Shown: positions 26,915-35,432, numbered from the stretch's first letter. The stretch: 36,784 nt of DNA from Phycisphaerae bacterium (GCA_022072085.1 JAJVII010000048.1:1-36784); one strand, 5' to 3'. A program made the numbers and translations. Notes: generated by a model from the letters alone, not told the origin.

Positions 26915-27394
26915 ATGGGCAGGAAGAAAAAAGTGAAATCGAACGAGCCCGGCCAGGGCAAACAGGAGTATGTGCCGGTCATCTACGCCCGCAGCCAGGC
27001 CGAGGCCGAGCAGTACAAGACGTTGCTGGCGGCCAGCGACATTCCGGCGGTGGTCGAAGAGTCCGGCGACGCGGCGGGGATGCCCGAAGCCATCGTCGGA
27101 CAGGGCGTGCCCGTGCTGGTGCCCGACGACATGCTGGACGAAGCAAGCGAACTGATCGCCGAACACGAAGACAGTCAGGAGGATGAAACTTTGGAAGAGT
27201 TCGAGGAGACCGAAGAGTTCGAGGACGACGACGCGTTCGACGACGACGGCGACGACGACATGGATGACGACGTCGACGACGACGAGTTGGATGATGACCT
27301 GGACGACGATCTGGATGACGATCTGGACGACCTGGACGGCGATCTGGACGAAGACGTGGACGAGGAGGAATTCGAGGACGACGATCGGTCCTGA
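26915..27394 (+). CDS. DUF2007-like protein with Asp-rich tail
   Basis: The 159-residue protein has an N-terminal domain (about 15-90) resembling DUF2007, a small signal-transducing-like fold: VPVIYARSQAEAEQYKTLLAASDIPAVVEE, then VPVLVPDDMLDEASELIAEH. The last 60 or so residues are mainly Asp and Glu with short repeats (DDLDDDLDDDLDDL), giving a very acidic tail. The tail is coded by GAC/GAT repeats and may vary in length by slippage. Such tails could bind metal or basic proteins, which is only a guess. GTG 26900 is an alternative start. Confidence 0.75.
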   Translation: MGRKKKVKSNEPGQGKQEYVPVIYARSQAEAEQYKTLLAASDIPAVVEESGDAAGMPEAIVGQGVPVLVPDDMLDEASELIAEHEDSQEDETLEEFEETEEFEDDDAFDDDGDDDMDDDVDDDELDDDLDDDLDDDLDDLDGDLDEDVDEEEFEDDDRS

Positions 27395-27564
27395 CGCTGC
27401 GCCAGCCGGTGGCCCGCCGGGGCGAGCCGGCTCTCGCGGGCAACCCGCCCTGCACTGCCCCGTCCCGCAAAAGCCTTGAAGTGGACATCGGGACCAGCCG
27501 ATAATATCCGGGGCGGAACACGTCGCGCGCCGGTATGAGCCGGCCCACCGACCGAGGTGAACGC

Positions 27565-27915
27565 ATGGACGAAACGACCGGCCAGCCCGAGGCGGACCGC
27601 CGCAGCCAACCGAGCGGCGACCGCCGCGCCGGCGAGGATCGCCGCCGCAGCGTCGTCGACCGCCGCAGCGGGCTGGACCGCCGACGCGGCGCCGGCCGCC
27701 GGCGCACCGACGAGCGGCGGTCGGCCGAAGAAGGCGAAATGACCGAGGAGCAATTCGTCTTCATCCAGGCCCTGAACCAGTACAAGAAATTGAACAACAC
27801 CCCGTTCCCCACGTGGACGGAGGTGCTGGATGTGGTAAAATACCTGGGTTACCGCAAGGTGGCCGAGGTGGGCGAGTTTTCCCTTACGCCCGATGGCCGG
27901 GGACCCGAGAGCTGA
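27565..27915 (+). CDS. Hypothetical protein with DRR repeats
   Basis: The 116-residue protein has a basic, disordered first half built on repeated DRR triplets (ADRRSQ, GDRRAGEDRRRS, VDRRSGLDRRRG), then a compact C-terminal domain: MTEEQFVFIQALNQYKKLNN, PFPTWTEVLDVVKYLGYRKV. The C-terminal segment looks like a small helical domain. GAGGTG five bases before ATG 27565 supports the start. Function unknown. Confidence 0.7.
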   Translation: MDETTGQPEADRRSQPSGDRRAGEDRRRSVVDRRSGLDRRRGAGRRRTDERRSAEEGEMTEEQFVFIQALNQYKKLNNTPFPTWTEVLDVVKYLGYRKVAEVGEFSLTPDGRGPES

Positions 27916-27943
27916 GTCCCCCCGCTGGGCCGGACCGGCATTC

Positions 27944-28618
27944 ATGGGCGCAGACGAACAGGTCGTGACGCTCCTCAAGTTCGCCCTCACCATCGGGCCG
28001 ATCGCCGTCTATTTCCTCGCCCTGGGCCTGCTCAATGCCCAGTCCCGCCCCCAACTGATCACCGGACGGGCCGACTTCTCGCTGTTGGCCGTCGTCTTCT
28101 TTCCCATCCTGGTCTGGGTCCTGCTGCTGGTGGTCAACCTCGGCTGGATCGTGCTGGCGATCGTCGCGTTCGCCGCCGGGCTCGGTTTCTACTGGATGAT
28201 GCCGCGGCGGCAGACCTCCTGGGTCGTCTACAACGTCGGCGAGCGGCAGTTCAGCCGGGCGCTGGTCCGGGCCCTGGAGCGGCTGGGGCTGGCCAGCGAG
28301 CCGATGCCCGCCGACCCGCCGGGCCACCCCGTCCTGCACGTGCCGGCCCTCGGGCTGCGGGTGCGGCTGTCGCCCTTCCCCCTGCTGCGAAACGTCACCT
28401 GCCGCTTTGAGCGGACCGACGGCCAGCCGATCGAGCCGGCCGACCTGGCCTCGCTGCTGGCCGGCCTGCGCGATGAACTGGAGACGACCAGCGCGATGCC
28501 GACGGCGTCGGCGGCCTGTTTCCTGCTGATCGGCACGGTGATGTTGTCTGCCCCGCTGCTGCTGATGGCCCGCCACATGGACGAGATCGTCCGCGTCGTC
28601 CGCAACCTGCTGGCATAA
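27944..28618 (+). CDS. Hypothetical membrane protein
   Basis: The 224-residue protein has hydrophobic segments at about 7-30, 45-68 and 70-85, and another near the C-terminus (about 190-210). A soluble section of about 90 residues between them has no recognised motif. The start is uncertain: ATG 27944 is used, while ATG 27893 would overlap the upstream gene by 23 bases. Neither has a strong Shine-Dalgarno. The stop codon TAA flows directly into the first REP palindrome. Confidence 0.6.
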   Translation: MGADEQVVTLLKFALTIGPIAVYFLALGLLNAQSRPQLITGRADFSLLAVVFFPILVWVLLLVVNLGWIVLAIVAFAAGLGFYWMMPRRQTSWVVYNVGERQFSRALVRALERLGLASEPMPADPPGHPVLHVPALGLRVRLSPFPLLRNVTCRFERTDGQPIEPADLASLLAGLRDELETTSAMPTASAACFLLIGTVMLSAPLLLMARHMDEIVRVVRNLLA

Positions 28619-28681
28619 AAAAGTGGACCAGGTCCACTTTTTCCGCTACGATCCCAGAAAAGTGGACCTGGTCCACTTTTT
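28618..28681. repeat. REP pair upstream of RAYT
   Basis: Two palindromes of the form A-rich, GTGGACC-N-GGTCCAC, T-rich. The first (28618-28642) has centre A, the second (28658-28681) centre T. They are separated by 15 bases. The same pair recurs after the RAYT gene. Confidence 0.9.
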
Positions 28682-28693
28682 GGGGAGGCGGCG

Positions 28694-29395
28694 ATGCCGA
28701 GACGGCGACGGGTGGCTGCGGGCGGAATGGTCTACCACGTCATCAACCGAGCCAATGCTCGCGTGCCGATCTTCGAGAAGCCCACCGACTACCGGGCGTT
28801 CCTCAGAATCCTGGCCGACGTCCAGCAGTTGATTCCCATGCGGATTCTGGCCTACTGCGTCATGCCGAATCACTGGCACATGACGCTGTGGCCGATCGGG
28901 GACGGCGACCTCGGCCGATTCATTCATCGCCTGACCGTGACACATGTTACGCGCTGGCATGCCCACCACGAAACCACCGGCAGCGGCCACCTCTACCAGG
29001 GGCGGTTCAAGTCGTTCCCCATCGAAGACGGCATCTACCTGCTGCGGTGCGGCTGCTACGTTGAAGCCAATCCCCTTCGCGCGGGGCTGGTCCAGCGTGC
29101 GGAGGAATGGCCCTGGGGCAGCCTGTGGCAACGGCTTCAGCTCGAGGGGATGCGGGCGGCCGATCGGCCGGTGCTGGCTGATTGGCCCCTCGCGCTGCCG
29201 CGGGATTGGGTGGAGCGAGTCAATCGCCGCGCCAGCGAGGCGGAGATGGAGGAGATCCGCTCGGCCGTCCAACGGGGGCGCCCGTTTGGGTCGACCCCTT
29301 GGCAAGAGGCGACAGCCGCCCGCCTGGGCCTTGAAATGACGCTTCGCCCCATGGGTCGCCCGAAAAAAAGTGGACCAGGTCCACTTTCCGCCTAG
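28694..29395 (+). CDS. REP-associated tyrosine transposase (RAYT, Y1 HUH)
   Basis: The 233-residue protein is a single-tyrosine HUH transposase of the IS200/IS605-related RAYT group. It has the N-terminal GMVYHVINRANARVPIF, the HUH metal site HWH at 60-62 (VMPNHWHMTLWP), GHLYQGRFKS at 98-107 and the likely catalytic tyrosine Y122 in CYVEANPLRAGL. RAYTs act on REP palindromes, and REP pairs lie at both ends of this gene. The final residues KKSGPGPLSA are encoded by a REP palindrome, so the repeat has become part of the gene end. The stop TAG overlaps the convergent ARMT1-like stop. GGGGAGGCGG precedes ATG 28694. Confidence 0.92.
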   Translation: MPRRRRVAAGGMVYHVINRANARVPIFEKPTDYRAFLRILADVQQLIPMRILAYCVMPNHWHMTLWPIGDGDLGRFIHRLTVTHVTRWHAHHETTGSGHLYQGRFKSFPIEDGIYLLRCGCYVEANPLRAGLVQRAEEWPWGSLWQRLQLEGMRAADRPVLADWPLALPRDWVERVNRRASEAEMEEIRSAVQRGRPFGSTPWQEATAARLGLEMTLRPMGRPKKSGPGPLSA

Positions 29396-29419
29396 AAAGT
29401 GGACCTGGTCCACTTTTTT
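29363..29419. repeat. REP pair downstream of RAYT, coding on both sides
   Basis: Palindromes at 29363-29387 (centre A) and 29396-29419 (centre T), separated by 8 bases. The first codes the RAYT C-terminus; both code the C-terminus of the ARMT1-like protein (KKWTRSTF). The two stop codons overlap in CTAG at 29392-29395. Confidence 0.9.
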
Positions 29420-30591
29420 GTGAAGCGGCAGGCGATGTCGAAGAGGCGGCCGCCCAGGCGGCGGGCTACCTCGGGGTCCTTCAGCAACGCCAGCCTGGCC
29501 GTGTCCACCGCGAACTTCGCGTCCACGTTGCTCTCCACGCTGCGGCCCTGACCCTCCAGGATCAGCAGGTCGGCGCCGTCGGCCTCGGCGTTCAGTTCCT
29601 CGCTCGCGTTGGCCAGGTCGAACAGCGGAGCCCGGTTGCCCGTCTCGATCAGCCGAATCCGCCCGGCGGACAGCGCCTCGTCAAGCAACGGGTCTATGAC
29701 CCGGGCAGCCGTGACGACCGCCTCGGCTTCGGGCTTGAGGATGTCGTTCAGGCTCGCACCGGTGTTGCATCCGATGACGACCTCGGCTCCGCGGCCGCGC
29801 GGGCGGGCGGCGGCCATCTCGCGGATCAGCGGCAGGCAGCCCAGCACGAAGTCGCAGCCGGCGTTGTCGACCAGGAAGATGACCTTGCGATAGGCCCACG
29901 CGTCGGCCCGCCAGGCGGCGTGCAGGGCGTCGAAGTCGTCCACCAGCCAGGGCCGCTTGGCCAGCGTTGCCCGCGTCGCGAAGAAATCCAGCCCCTTCTC
30001 GTGATACTGCCGCACCGTCGCCAGGGCCCCGAGGTCGAAGATGTTGCCCGCGAAGACGCCCTCGATCAGCTCAGCCAGCCGCCGGTCCGCGTCGCGGCTG
30101 TCCAGCTCGGCGATCACCTGGGGGTAGAACTTGAGCGCGGCGGCGTTCTCAGCCGCCTTGACGTGCCGATAGGGGTCGGGCCAGCCGGCGGCCCGCAGGT
30201 GCCGGTCGCGGATGTCGTCGAGGCTGAGGATGCTGGTTGCGGTGGATGACGCGGGGACGCGGGGACGCGGTGACGCGGGGAGAGAAGCGGAGGCGGGGCC
30301 GGCTTGTTCGTCTTCCTTCTCCGCGTCCCCGCGTCTCAGTGTCTCCGTGTCTTTCGCGCCCGTCCCCGCCGCCAGCAGGGCCTCCAGCTCCGCGTGGTAG
30401 GGCTTGCGGAAGGTTTCCAGCTCCGCGTCTGTCGGGGCATATTCGTCGCGGATGAGCTGGACGAGCGCCGGCCACATCTCAATGAAGTGCGACACCCAAT
30501 ACCGCCGCCCGGCCGGGTCCGCAGTCAGGTCCCAGTCCGTTGCGATGTAGTGTTCGGGATCGGCGAGCAGGGCAAACATCAGACGCTCCAT
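29392..30591 (-). CDS. ARMT1-like damage-control phosphatase (DUF89) with internal repeat insertion
   Basis: The 399-residue protein belongs to the DUF89/ARMT1-like metal-dependent phosphatases: FLVDNAGCDFVLGCLPLIREM carries the DNxG metal and substrate motif, and GADLLILEGQGRSVESN the second conserved block. Family members hydrolyse damaged sugar phosphates or related metabolites. Between FRKPYHAELEALLAA and SILSLDDIRDRH there is a low-complexity stretch of about 43 residues coded by an inverted repeat, apparently inserted without breaking the frame. The last eight residues come from REP DNA. The start at ATG 30591 lacks a clear Shine-Dalgarno and touches the next repeat; a start at about 30579 is possible. 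Confidence 0.8.
   Translation of the reverse strand: MERLMFALLADPEHYIATDWDLTADPAGRRYWVSHFIEMWPALVQLIRDEYAPTDAELETFRKPYHAELEALLAAGTGAKDTETLRRGDAEKEDEQAGPASASLPASPRPRVPASSTATSILSLDDIRDRHLRAAGWPDPYRHVKAAENAAALKFYPQVIAELDSRDADRRLAELIEGVFAGNIFDLGALATVRQYHEKGLDFFATRATLAKRPWLVDDFDALHAAWRADAWAYRKVIFLVDNAGCDFVLGCLPLIREMAAARPRGRGAEVVIGCNTGASLNDILKPEAEAVVTAARVIDPLLDEALSAGRIRLIETGNRAPLFDLANASEELNAEADGADLLILEGQGRSVESNVDAKFAVDTARLALLKDPEVARRLGGRLFDIACRFTKKWTRSTF
30231..30360. repeat. Inverted repeat inside the ARMT1-like gene
   Basis: GACGCGGGGACGCGG at 30248-30262 is the exact reverse complement of CCGCGTCCCCGCGTC at 30321-30335. Flanking AGAGAAG/CTTCTC also pair. The unit belongs to the GAGACACGG/ACGCGGGG repeat style and adds a low-complexity linker of about 43 residues in frame. 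Confidence 0.75.
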
Positions 30592-30801
30592 GAAGAGAAC
30601 GCAGAGAGAGAGCATTTTTCATAATTGAGTTCGCCGCTGAGGCGCAGAGGCGCCGAGGGAAAGGACTTGGAACAAGACCGGCGTCAGAGGAAACAAGAAT
30701 GCTCCGATGCGAGGTCTTTCATAAACCCTTGTCCCTCTGCGACTCAGCGCCTCAGCGGCCAATTATGAAAAGTCCTGTAATTCCGTCCCTCTGCGTTCTC
30801 T
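30592..30801. repeat. Long intergenic inverted repeat (family copy B)
   Basis: Outer arms AAGAGAACGCAGAG (30593-30606) and its complement at 30789-30802 flank inner arms at about 30613-30655 and 30738-30776. The element fills the gap exactly from the start codon of the ARMT1-like gene to the stop codon of the ABC gene. It is homologous to copy A at 24082-24236. Confidence 0.8.
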
Positions 30802-33800
30802 TTATCTTCCCGCGGTCTTGAATTCCACGCGCTTCAGGATGCTGATCTGGTACATCGTGAAGCCGATCAGCATCAGGCCCAGGATCCAGGCCAGGGCGGT
30901 CGCGTAGCCGAACTTCAGCAGCACGAAAGCGTCCAGCCAGACGCGCAGGCCCAGGACCATCGTGGCGTCGGCGGGGCCGCCGGCGGTCATCACCAGGACG
31001 TTCTGGCTGGACTGGAACGCGCCGATGAACGCCCCGACGAAGTTGATGATCATCAGGGCGGCCAGGTGCGGGAAGGTGATGGTCCAGGCCTTCTGCATCG
31101 CGCTGGCGCCGTCGAGGTCGGCGGCCTCGTAGACCTCGTCGGGGATGCCCTTGAGGCCGGCCAGGTAGATCAGGCAGCCCGGGCCCATGCCCGCCCAGAC
31201 GCCGGGCAGGATGATGCAGATCATCGCCAGGTCCTTGTCCTTCAGCCACAGCAGCGGCTCGAAGATGAACGGGCGGAACAGCCAGCCGTGATAGCCCGGC
31301 AGCCGGGCGAACAGGTGATAGAACGCCAGCCTCATCGGCGAGCCGGGGCAGGCGAAGGCGGCCAGGGCCCCGATTGCGACGGCCAGGCCCAGCACGATGC
31401 TGGCCCGGCGCGCCCCGGAAGGGGGACAGTCCCCTTTTCCCCGAGCGGAAAAGGGGACAGTCCCCTTGGTCTTGGCCCGCAGGACGAGGTACATCGTTTC
31501 GCGGGGGGTGTGCTCGCGTCCGAGCAGCCGGCGGAGCAGCGGCCACAGGCCCGTCAGCGGCAGCAGCAGCAGGAAGAGCTGGGCCATGTGGCTGGAGGCG
31601 GCCAGCGGGGAGACTTCGGCGCCGGTCGCCTGGCGGAGCAGCCAGCCGGCGGCGAAGAGCAGGACGATCGCCGGCCAGGCCCAGGGGATGCGGCGGGATG
31701 AGAACTCGTGCTCGCAGGCAAAGGCGGCGCGGAGCATCCCCAGGCCGGCGACGAACAGCGCGATCGCGCCGATCGCCCAGACCAGCGGGCCTACGTCCAC
31801 GCGGTACGCGTGGCCGCCCGCCGAGAAGGCCAACAACGTGCGCCCGGCCAGACCGGCCGGCAGGGGCAGCAGGTCGCCCGGGGCGCGGAAGCCCAGCCAG
31901 AGCGTGCCGGCGACCGGCAGCGCGGCGGCCAGGGATCGGCCCAGCTTCGTCTCGATGTTATCCATCAGCGGCAGGTTGAACAGGGCGACGATGACGGCCG
32001 GGATCAGCAGGATGCCGAGCAGCTTGAGGGCGAAGACGGCCGGCAGCGGCAGCTCGTTCAGGCGAAGCAGCAGCGTGTTGAGCAGGCCGGCCTCGCTGGT
32101 GTCGTAGAACTTCTTCCACATGAACAGGATGACCAGCCCGCTGGTGATGGCCGGCAGGTAGAAGACGGTGCGGAAGAAAATCCTGGCCCAGGGGATCTCG
32201 TTGAGCAACAGGGCCAGGAAGATCGGGGCGAGGAACCCGAGGCTCAGCGCGAGGAAGACATACCAAAGCGTGTTGCCCAGCACCTTGTAGAACTCGGGGT
32301 CGACGAAGATGCGGATGAAGTTGTCCAGGCCGATCCAGTGGGTCGGCTGAACGATGTGGAAATCCTGGAACGCCATCACCGAGCCCCAGGCCAGCGGCAC
32401 GTAGCTCCACAGGGCGATGGTCGCGACGGCCGGCCCGAGGAACAGCCAGGCCGCCAGGTGCGTCCTCCACGTCGTCCGCTGTCCGACCGAGCCGAGGTCC
32501 GCGTCGACGCCGGCGTGGGAGGAGAGCCCGACGACGAGCTGACGGGCCATGAAGAAGGCGGCCAGCAGCAGCCCCAGCCCGACGACGCCGAAGACGACCC
32601 ATGCGATCCGCCGCCGGCTCTGCATCAGGTTCGGGTTGGGGTCGGTCAGGAAGCGCTTGTTGGTCGTCGCGTTGACGGTGCGGCAGGCGTCGGCGGGGTC
32701 CTGGCCCTCGATGACGACGCGGTCGGCCAGCGAGGCCAGGAACTGCTGGAAGCCGCGGTAATTCGGCAGCGCGGGCACGGCCCGTCCGACGCGGTAGATG
32801 TTGCGCATCGCCTTCTCGTACTCCGGCGGAATCTGGTCGGCGATGTCGTCGTAGCCGTACTTGCGGAGCAGGACGGGGTTGAGCGTCGTGCCCAGCCCGT
32901 TCTCGACGCTCTTGCGGACGCGGATTTCCTCGGCTTCGTCGCTGGAGACGTAGGTGATCAGCCGGACCGCGGCGTCGAGCTTCTCGCGGTCGGCGGGCGT
33001 GCTCTCGTTCAGCCGATGGTTCAGCGCGAGCAGGCCCATGTCGGCGACGGCCACCTGGATCCGCCAGGTCGGAATTTCGCGGACGCCGTCGGCGGGCGCC
33101 TGGAGTCCGCAGGGGAACTGGGCGTAGGCGCCGTCGTCGGAAATCTCCGGGGCCATCGTGAACCGCGGGCCGCCCGGCCAGGCTTCATACTCCGGCCGCT
33201 CAACGACGTAGAGCCGCTTGGACGTGACGATCACGCGGCCGATCTTCGCGTTGTAGAACAGGTCGTCGGCTGGGGCGACCAGGTGGACCCAGGTCCACTT
33301 GCCGTTGCGGTCGAGGTCGAGGTCCATCGGCCCGGCCCACGCCGGGCGGCTGGGCTCGAGGGCGTGGCTGCCGTAGTAACAGCCGATCGGCAGGCGGGCG
33401 TTGTCCATGTCCGCGATCAAGCGGGCCAGCCGCGGCGGCTGCTGCCCAGCCAACGCCTCGCGCTGGGCCGGGTCCTTCACGACGGCCTGGCGGCGGAGGT
33501 AGGCGTCGATGGCTTGCCAGTCGGCGTCGGAGACATTGAGGTCCACGCCCTTGACGCCGATGGCCGCCAGACGTTGGCCGAGGGCAGCCAGCGCTTTGGG
33601 GCCGGCCAGATCGTCCTCGCTGACCATCAGGTCCCAGCTCGCCCCGTCGGGATGGCGGGTCTGGCCCTGGGCGTCGGGGTTGGAGACGACCAGCGTCGAG
33701 CTGGTCAGCCAGCTCATCGCGATGTTGTCCTCGTCCCAGAGCTGGCGGAACTTTTCCAGGTCGCCGTTGTCGATCGTGATCACCGGCTGGCAGGCGCCCT

Positions 33801-35289
33801 GACTGCTCTTGCCGGCCAGCGTGCCGATCCGGTTGATCAGGTCCTGCCTGCCGGCGAAGCCGAACAGCACGCGGTCGCGGTCACGGACCTGCCAGCGGTC
33901 GCGGTCGAGGGTGAGGCGGCGGATGACGACCTGGCGGGCGTTCCCCGGCGCGCGGAGATAGAAGTCCGGCACGGCGTCCTGGTAGGGGTTCTTGGTGTGA
34001 TACATCAGCACGAGCGGCCAGGCGTGCTCGGCGCCGTCGGGGCTGGCCGATGCGGGCACGAGGAGGTCCAACTTGATCGGCTTGAGGTAGGTGAACTTCT
34101 GGAGGAACTCCATGCCGCGGATCGTGCCGGGGCTGTCCAGGGCGGCGCTCCAGACGCCGTCGGCGTTCTGGACGGCGATCTGCCCGCCGGCGCCGTAGGC
34201 GTAAAGCGGGAAGGGATAGGGAGCGTGGTTGGCGTGGGCCATCTTGTAGCCGAACTTGCCGTCGCTGCTCGCCCCATCGCCCATGAGCGAGACGGCGACC
34301 GACCAGAACATCAGCTCGTCCCAGGTCTGCGGCAGCAACGGCCGCCCGCCGCGATCCATCAGGTCGGCTTCGCGCAGGGGCTTGATGCGGTAGTTCAGGC
34401 CCATCATGGCGGCCTGTCCCTCGTCAGCGCCATAGAGCCTGGCCGTCTTGAAGTCGAACAGCGCCTGGAGCAGTTCGCCGGGGATGCGGGCCTGGAGCTT
34501 CTCGAACAGCCAGCGGGCCCAGGCCTCGTCCGGGGTCAGCCGACCGCCGACGACGTCGGCTGCGTCCGGCGCGGGACCGGGGATCAGGCCGGGCTGGCCG
34601 CTGCGGACCATCAGCCCGGTCCAGACCTCCAGCAGCTCCGCGAGGCGGGGCCGGGCGCCGGGCAGGCGGTCAGCAGACATCGCCTGCACCTGCCTCATCA
34701 TCTCGCGGTCGAAGTCCAGCGCCGCCTGGGGCAGCCACTTCTCGTCGGGTTCGCCGGCCTCCTGGGCCTGGCGGTTGCGCCGCTCCAGATCCTGCTCCAG
34801 CCGGGCGCGAAGGCGGCGGAAGCGTTCGATGGCGTCGCGGCGGTAGCCTGCGTCGTCGTCGTAGGCCGAGTTGGAGTAAACGAAGGTGAAGCGGTCGGGC
34901 AGCGGGCGGATGAAGTTCTCGGCCCGGTGGGTCATGATGTTTTCGGTGACGAGCTGGAGGATGTCCGGCGCCCGTCCCGCGGCGAAGGCCATCTGCATCA
35001 TCGCGTCCCAGGAGGCCGGCAGGTCGCGGATCTCCAATCCGCTGAAGCGGTCGATGATGACGTTGCGGTTCTCGGGCTTCTCCAGGAAGCGCTGATAGAT
35101 GGCGATGAGAATCTGGTCGTTAGGCGTGGTGGCCACCCGCGGGTAGCCCCAATAGTGGACGATGGAGATCTTGCCCTCGCGCGACTCCCTGGACGCCGAT
35201 GCCTGGTCCATCTGCCGCAGGACAATCCACGGCGCCGCGATCAGCACGATCAGCGAGAGAGCGATCAGACGTATGCGGCCTGGCGTCAT
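30802..35289 (-). CDS. ABC importer: solute-binding protein fused to MalF-type permease
   Basis: One 1495-residue open frame holds two importer parts. Residues 5-23 form a signal anchor. About 40-890 read as a family 1 extracellular solute-binding protein (KISIVHYWGYPRVAT, FAAGRAPDILQL, and the C-terminal SSDEAEEIRVRKSVENGLGT). A membrane segment (about 893-915) follows, then a MalF-type permease (about 943-1495: THLAAWLFLGPAVATIALW, GLDNFIRIF, the EAA loop YEAADLDGASAMQKAWTITFPHLAALMI split over two helices). Binding protein and permease are normally separate. An extra segment with several hydrophobic stretches lies inside the permease half and includes a REP-coded linker near 1274-1291. The partner permease is encoded upstream (35440-36784). 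No ATPase gene is in view. Substrate likely a sugar or oligosaccharide, by family. Confidence 0.85.
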   Translation of the reverse strand: MTPGRIRLIALSLIVLIAAPWIVLRQMDQASASRESREGKISIVHYWGYPRVATTPNDQILIAIYQRFLEKPENRNVIIDRFSGLEIRDLPASWDAMMQMAFAAGRAPDILQLVTENIMTHRAENFIRPLPDRFTFVYSNSAYDDDAGYRRDAIERFRRLRARLEQDLERRNRQAQEAGEPDEKWLPQAALDFDREMMRQVQAMSADRLPGARPRLAELLEVWTGLMVRSGQPGLIPGPAPDAADVVGGRLTPDEAWARWLFEKLQARIPGELLQALFDFKTARLYGADEGQAAMMGLNYRIKPLREADLMDRGGRPLLPQTWDELMFWSVAVSLMGDGASSDGKFGYKMAHANHAPYPFPLYAYGAGGQIAVQNADGVWSAALDSPGTIRGMEFLQKFTYLKPIKLDLLVPASASPDGAEHAWPLVLMYHTKNPYQDAVPDFYLRAPGNARQVVIRRLTLDRDRWQVRDRDRVLFGFAGRQDLINRIGTLAGKSSQGACQPVITIDNGDLEKFRQLWDEDNIAMSWLTSSTLVVSNPDAQGQTRHPDGASWDLMVSEDDLAGPKALAALGQRLAAIGVKGVDLNVSDADWQAIDAYLRRQAVVKDPAQREALAGQQPPRLARLIADMDNARLPIGCYYGSHALEPSRPAWAGPMDLDLDRNGKWTWVHLVAPADDLFYNAKIGRVIVTSKRLYVVERPEYEAWPGGPRFTMAPEISDDGAYAQFPCGLQAPADGVREIPTWRIQVAVADMGLLALNHRLNESTPADREKLDAAVRLITYVSSDEAEEIRVRKSVENGLGTTLNPVLLRKYGYDDIADQIPPEYEKAMRNIYRVGRAVPALPNYRGFQQFLASLADRVVIEGQDPADACRTVNATTNKRFLTDPNPNLMQSRRRIAWVVFGVVGLGLLLAAFFMARQLVVGLSSHAGVDADLGSVGQRTTWRTHLAAWLFLGPAVATIALWSYVPLAWGSVMAFQDFHIVQPTHWIGLDNFIRIFVDPEFYKVLGNTLWYVFLALSLGFLAPIFLALLLNEIPWARIFFRTVFYLPAITSGLVILFMWKKFYDTSEAGLLNTLLLRLNELPLPAVFALKLLGILLIPAVIVALFNLPLMDNIETKLGRSLAAALPVAGTLWLGFRAPGDLLPLPAGLAGRTLLAFSAGGHAYRVDVGPLVWAIGAIALFVAGLGMLRAAFACEHEFSSRRIPWAWPAIVLLFAAGWLLRQATGAEVSPLAASSHMAQLFLLLLPLTGLWPLLRRLLGREHTPRETMYLVLRAKTKGTVPFSARGKGDCPPSGARRASIVLGLAVAIGALAAFACPGSPMRLAFYHLFARLPGYHGWLFRPFIFEPLLWLKDKDLAMICIILPGVWAGMGPGCLIYLAGLKGIPDEVYEAADLDGASAMQKAWTITFPHLAALMIINFVGAFIGAFQSSQNVLVMTAGGPADATMVLGLRVWLDAFVLLKFGYATALAWILGLMLIGFTMYQISILKRVEFKTAGR
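31419..31467. repeat. REP element inside the ABC importer gene
   Basis: Two GGGGACAGTCCCC-type palindromes in inverted orientation (31419-31437 and 31451-31467) with a 10-bp inner stem CCCCTTTTCC/GGAAAAGGGG (31431-31440 and 31447-31456). The frame stays open across it, coding KGTVPFSARGKGDCPPSG. The palindrome differs from the RAYT-flanking GTGGACC type, so its transposase is elsewhere. Confidence 0.85.
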
Positions 35290-35310
35290 CGGCTTTCAAC
35301 TCAATTCGGA

Positions 35311-35432
35311 TTCAACACGAAGGCTCACGAGAGAGCAGACCAAGGGCCACGAACAAAGCCCAGGTCCTTCCTCACCCATGAATTCCCTTCGTGGTCTTCT
35401 GCCTCCTCTTTCGTGGCCCTTCGTGTTGATCC
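35311..35432. repeat. Intergenic inverted repeat between the two importer genes
   Basis: The left arm 35311-35353 (CAACACGAAGG, GGGCCACGAA) pairs imperfectly with the right arm 35384-35432 (TTCGTGGCCCTTCGTGTTG). It is a further sequence class of gap-filling inverted repeat, lying between same-strand genes. Confidence 0.7.

Larger units (their letters stand above)
28618..29419. mobile_element. RAYT-REP cassette
   Basis: A RAYT gene lies between two REP pairs with the same centre-A then centre-T order. The arrangement looks like a self-contained mobile unit whose transposase acts on its own REPs. No target-site duplication is clear. Confidence 0.75.

Noticed and set aside
26548-26982. Upstream extension of the VWA lipoprotein frame
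   Set aside because: The lipoprotein signal and Shine-Dalgarno fix the start at 26547; the rest is GC-rich open frame.
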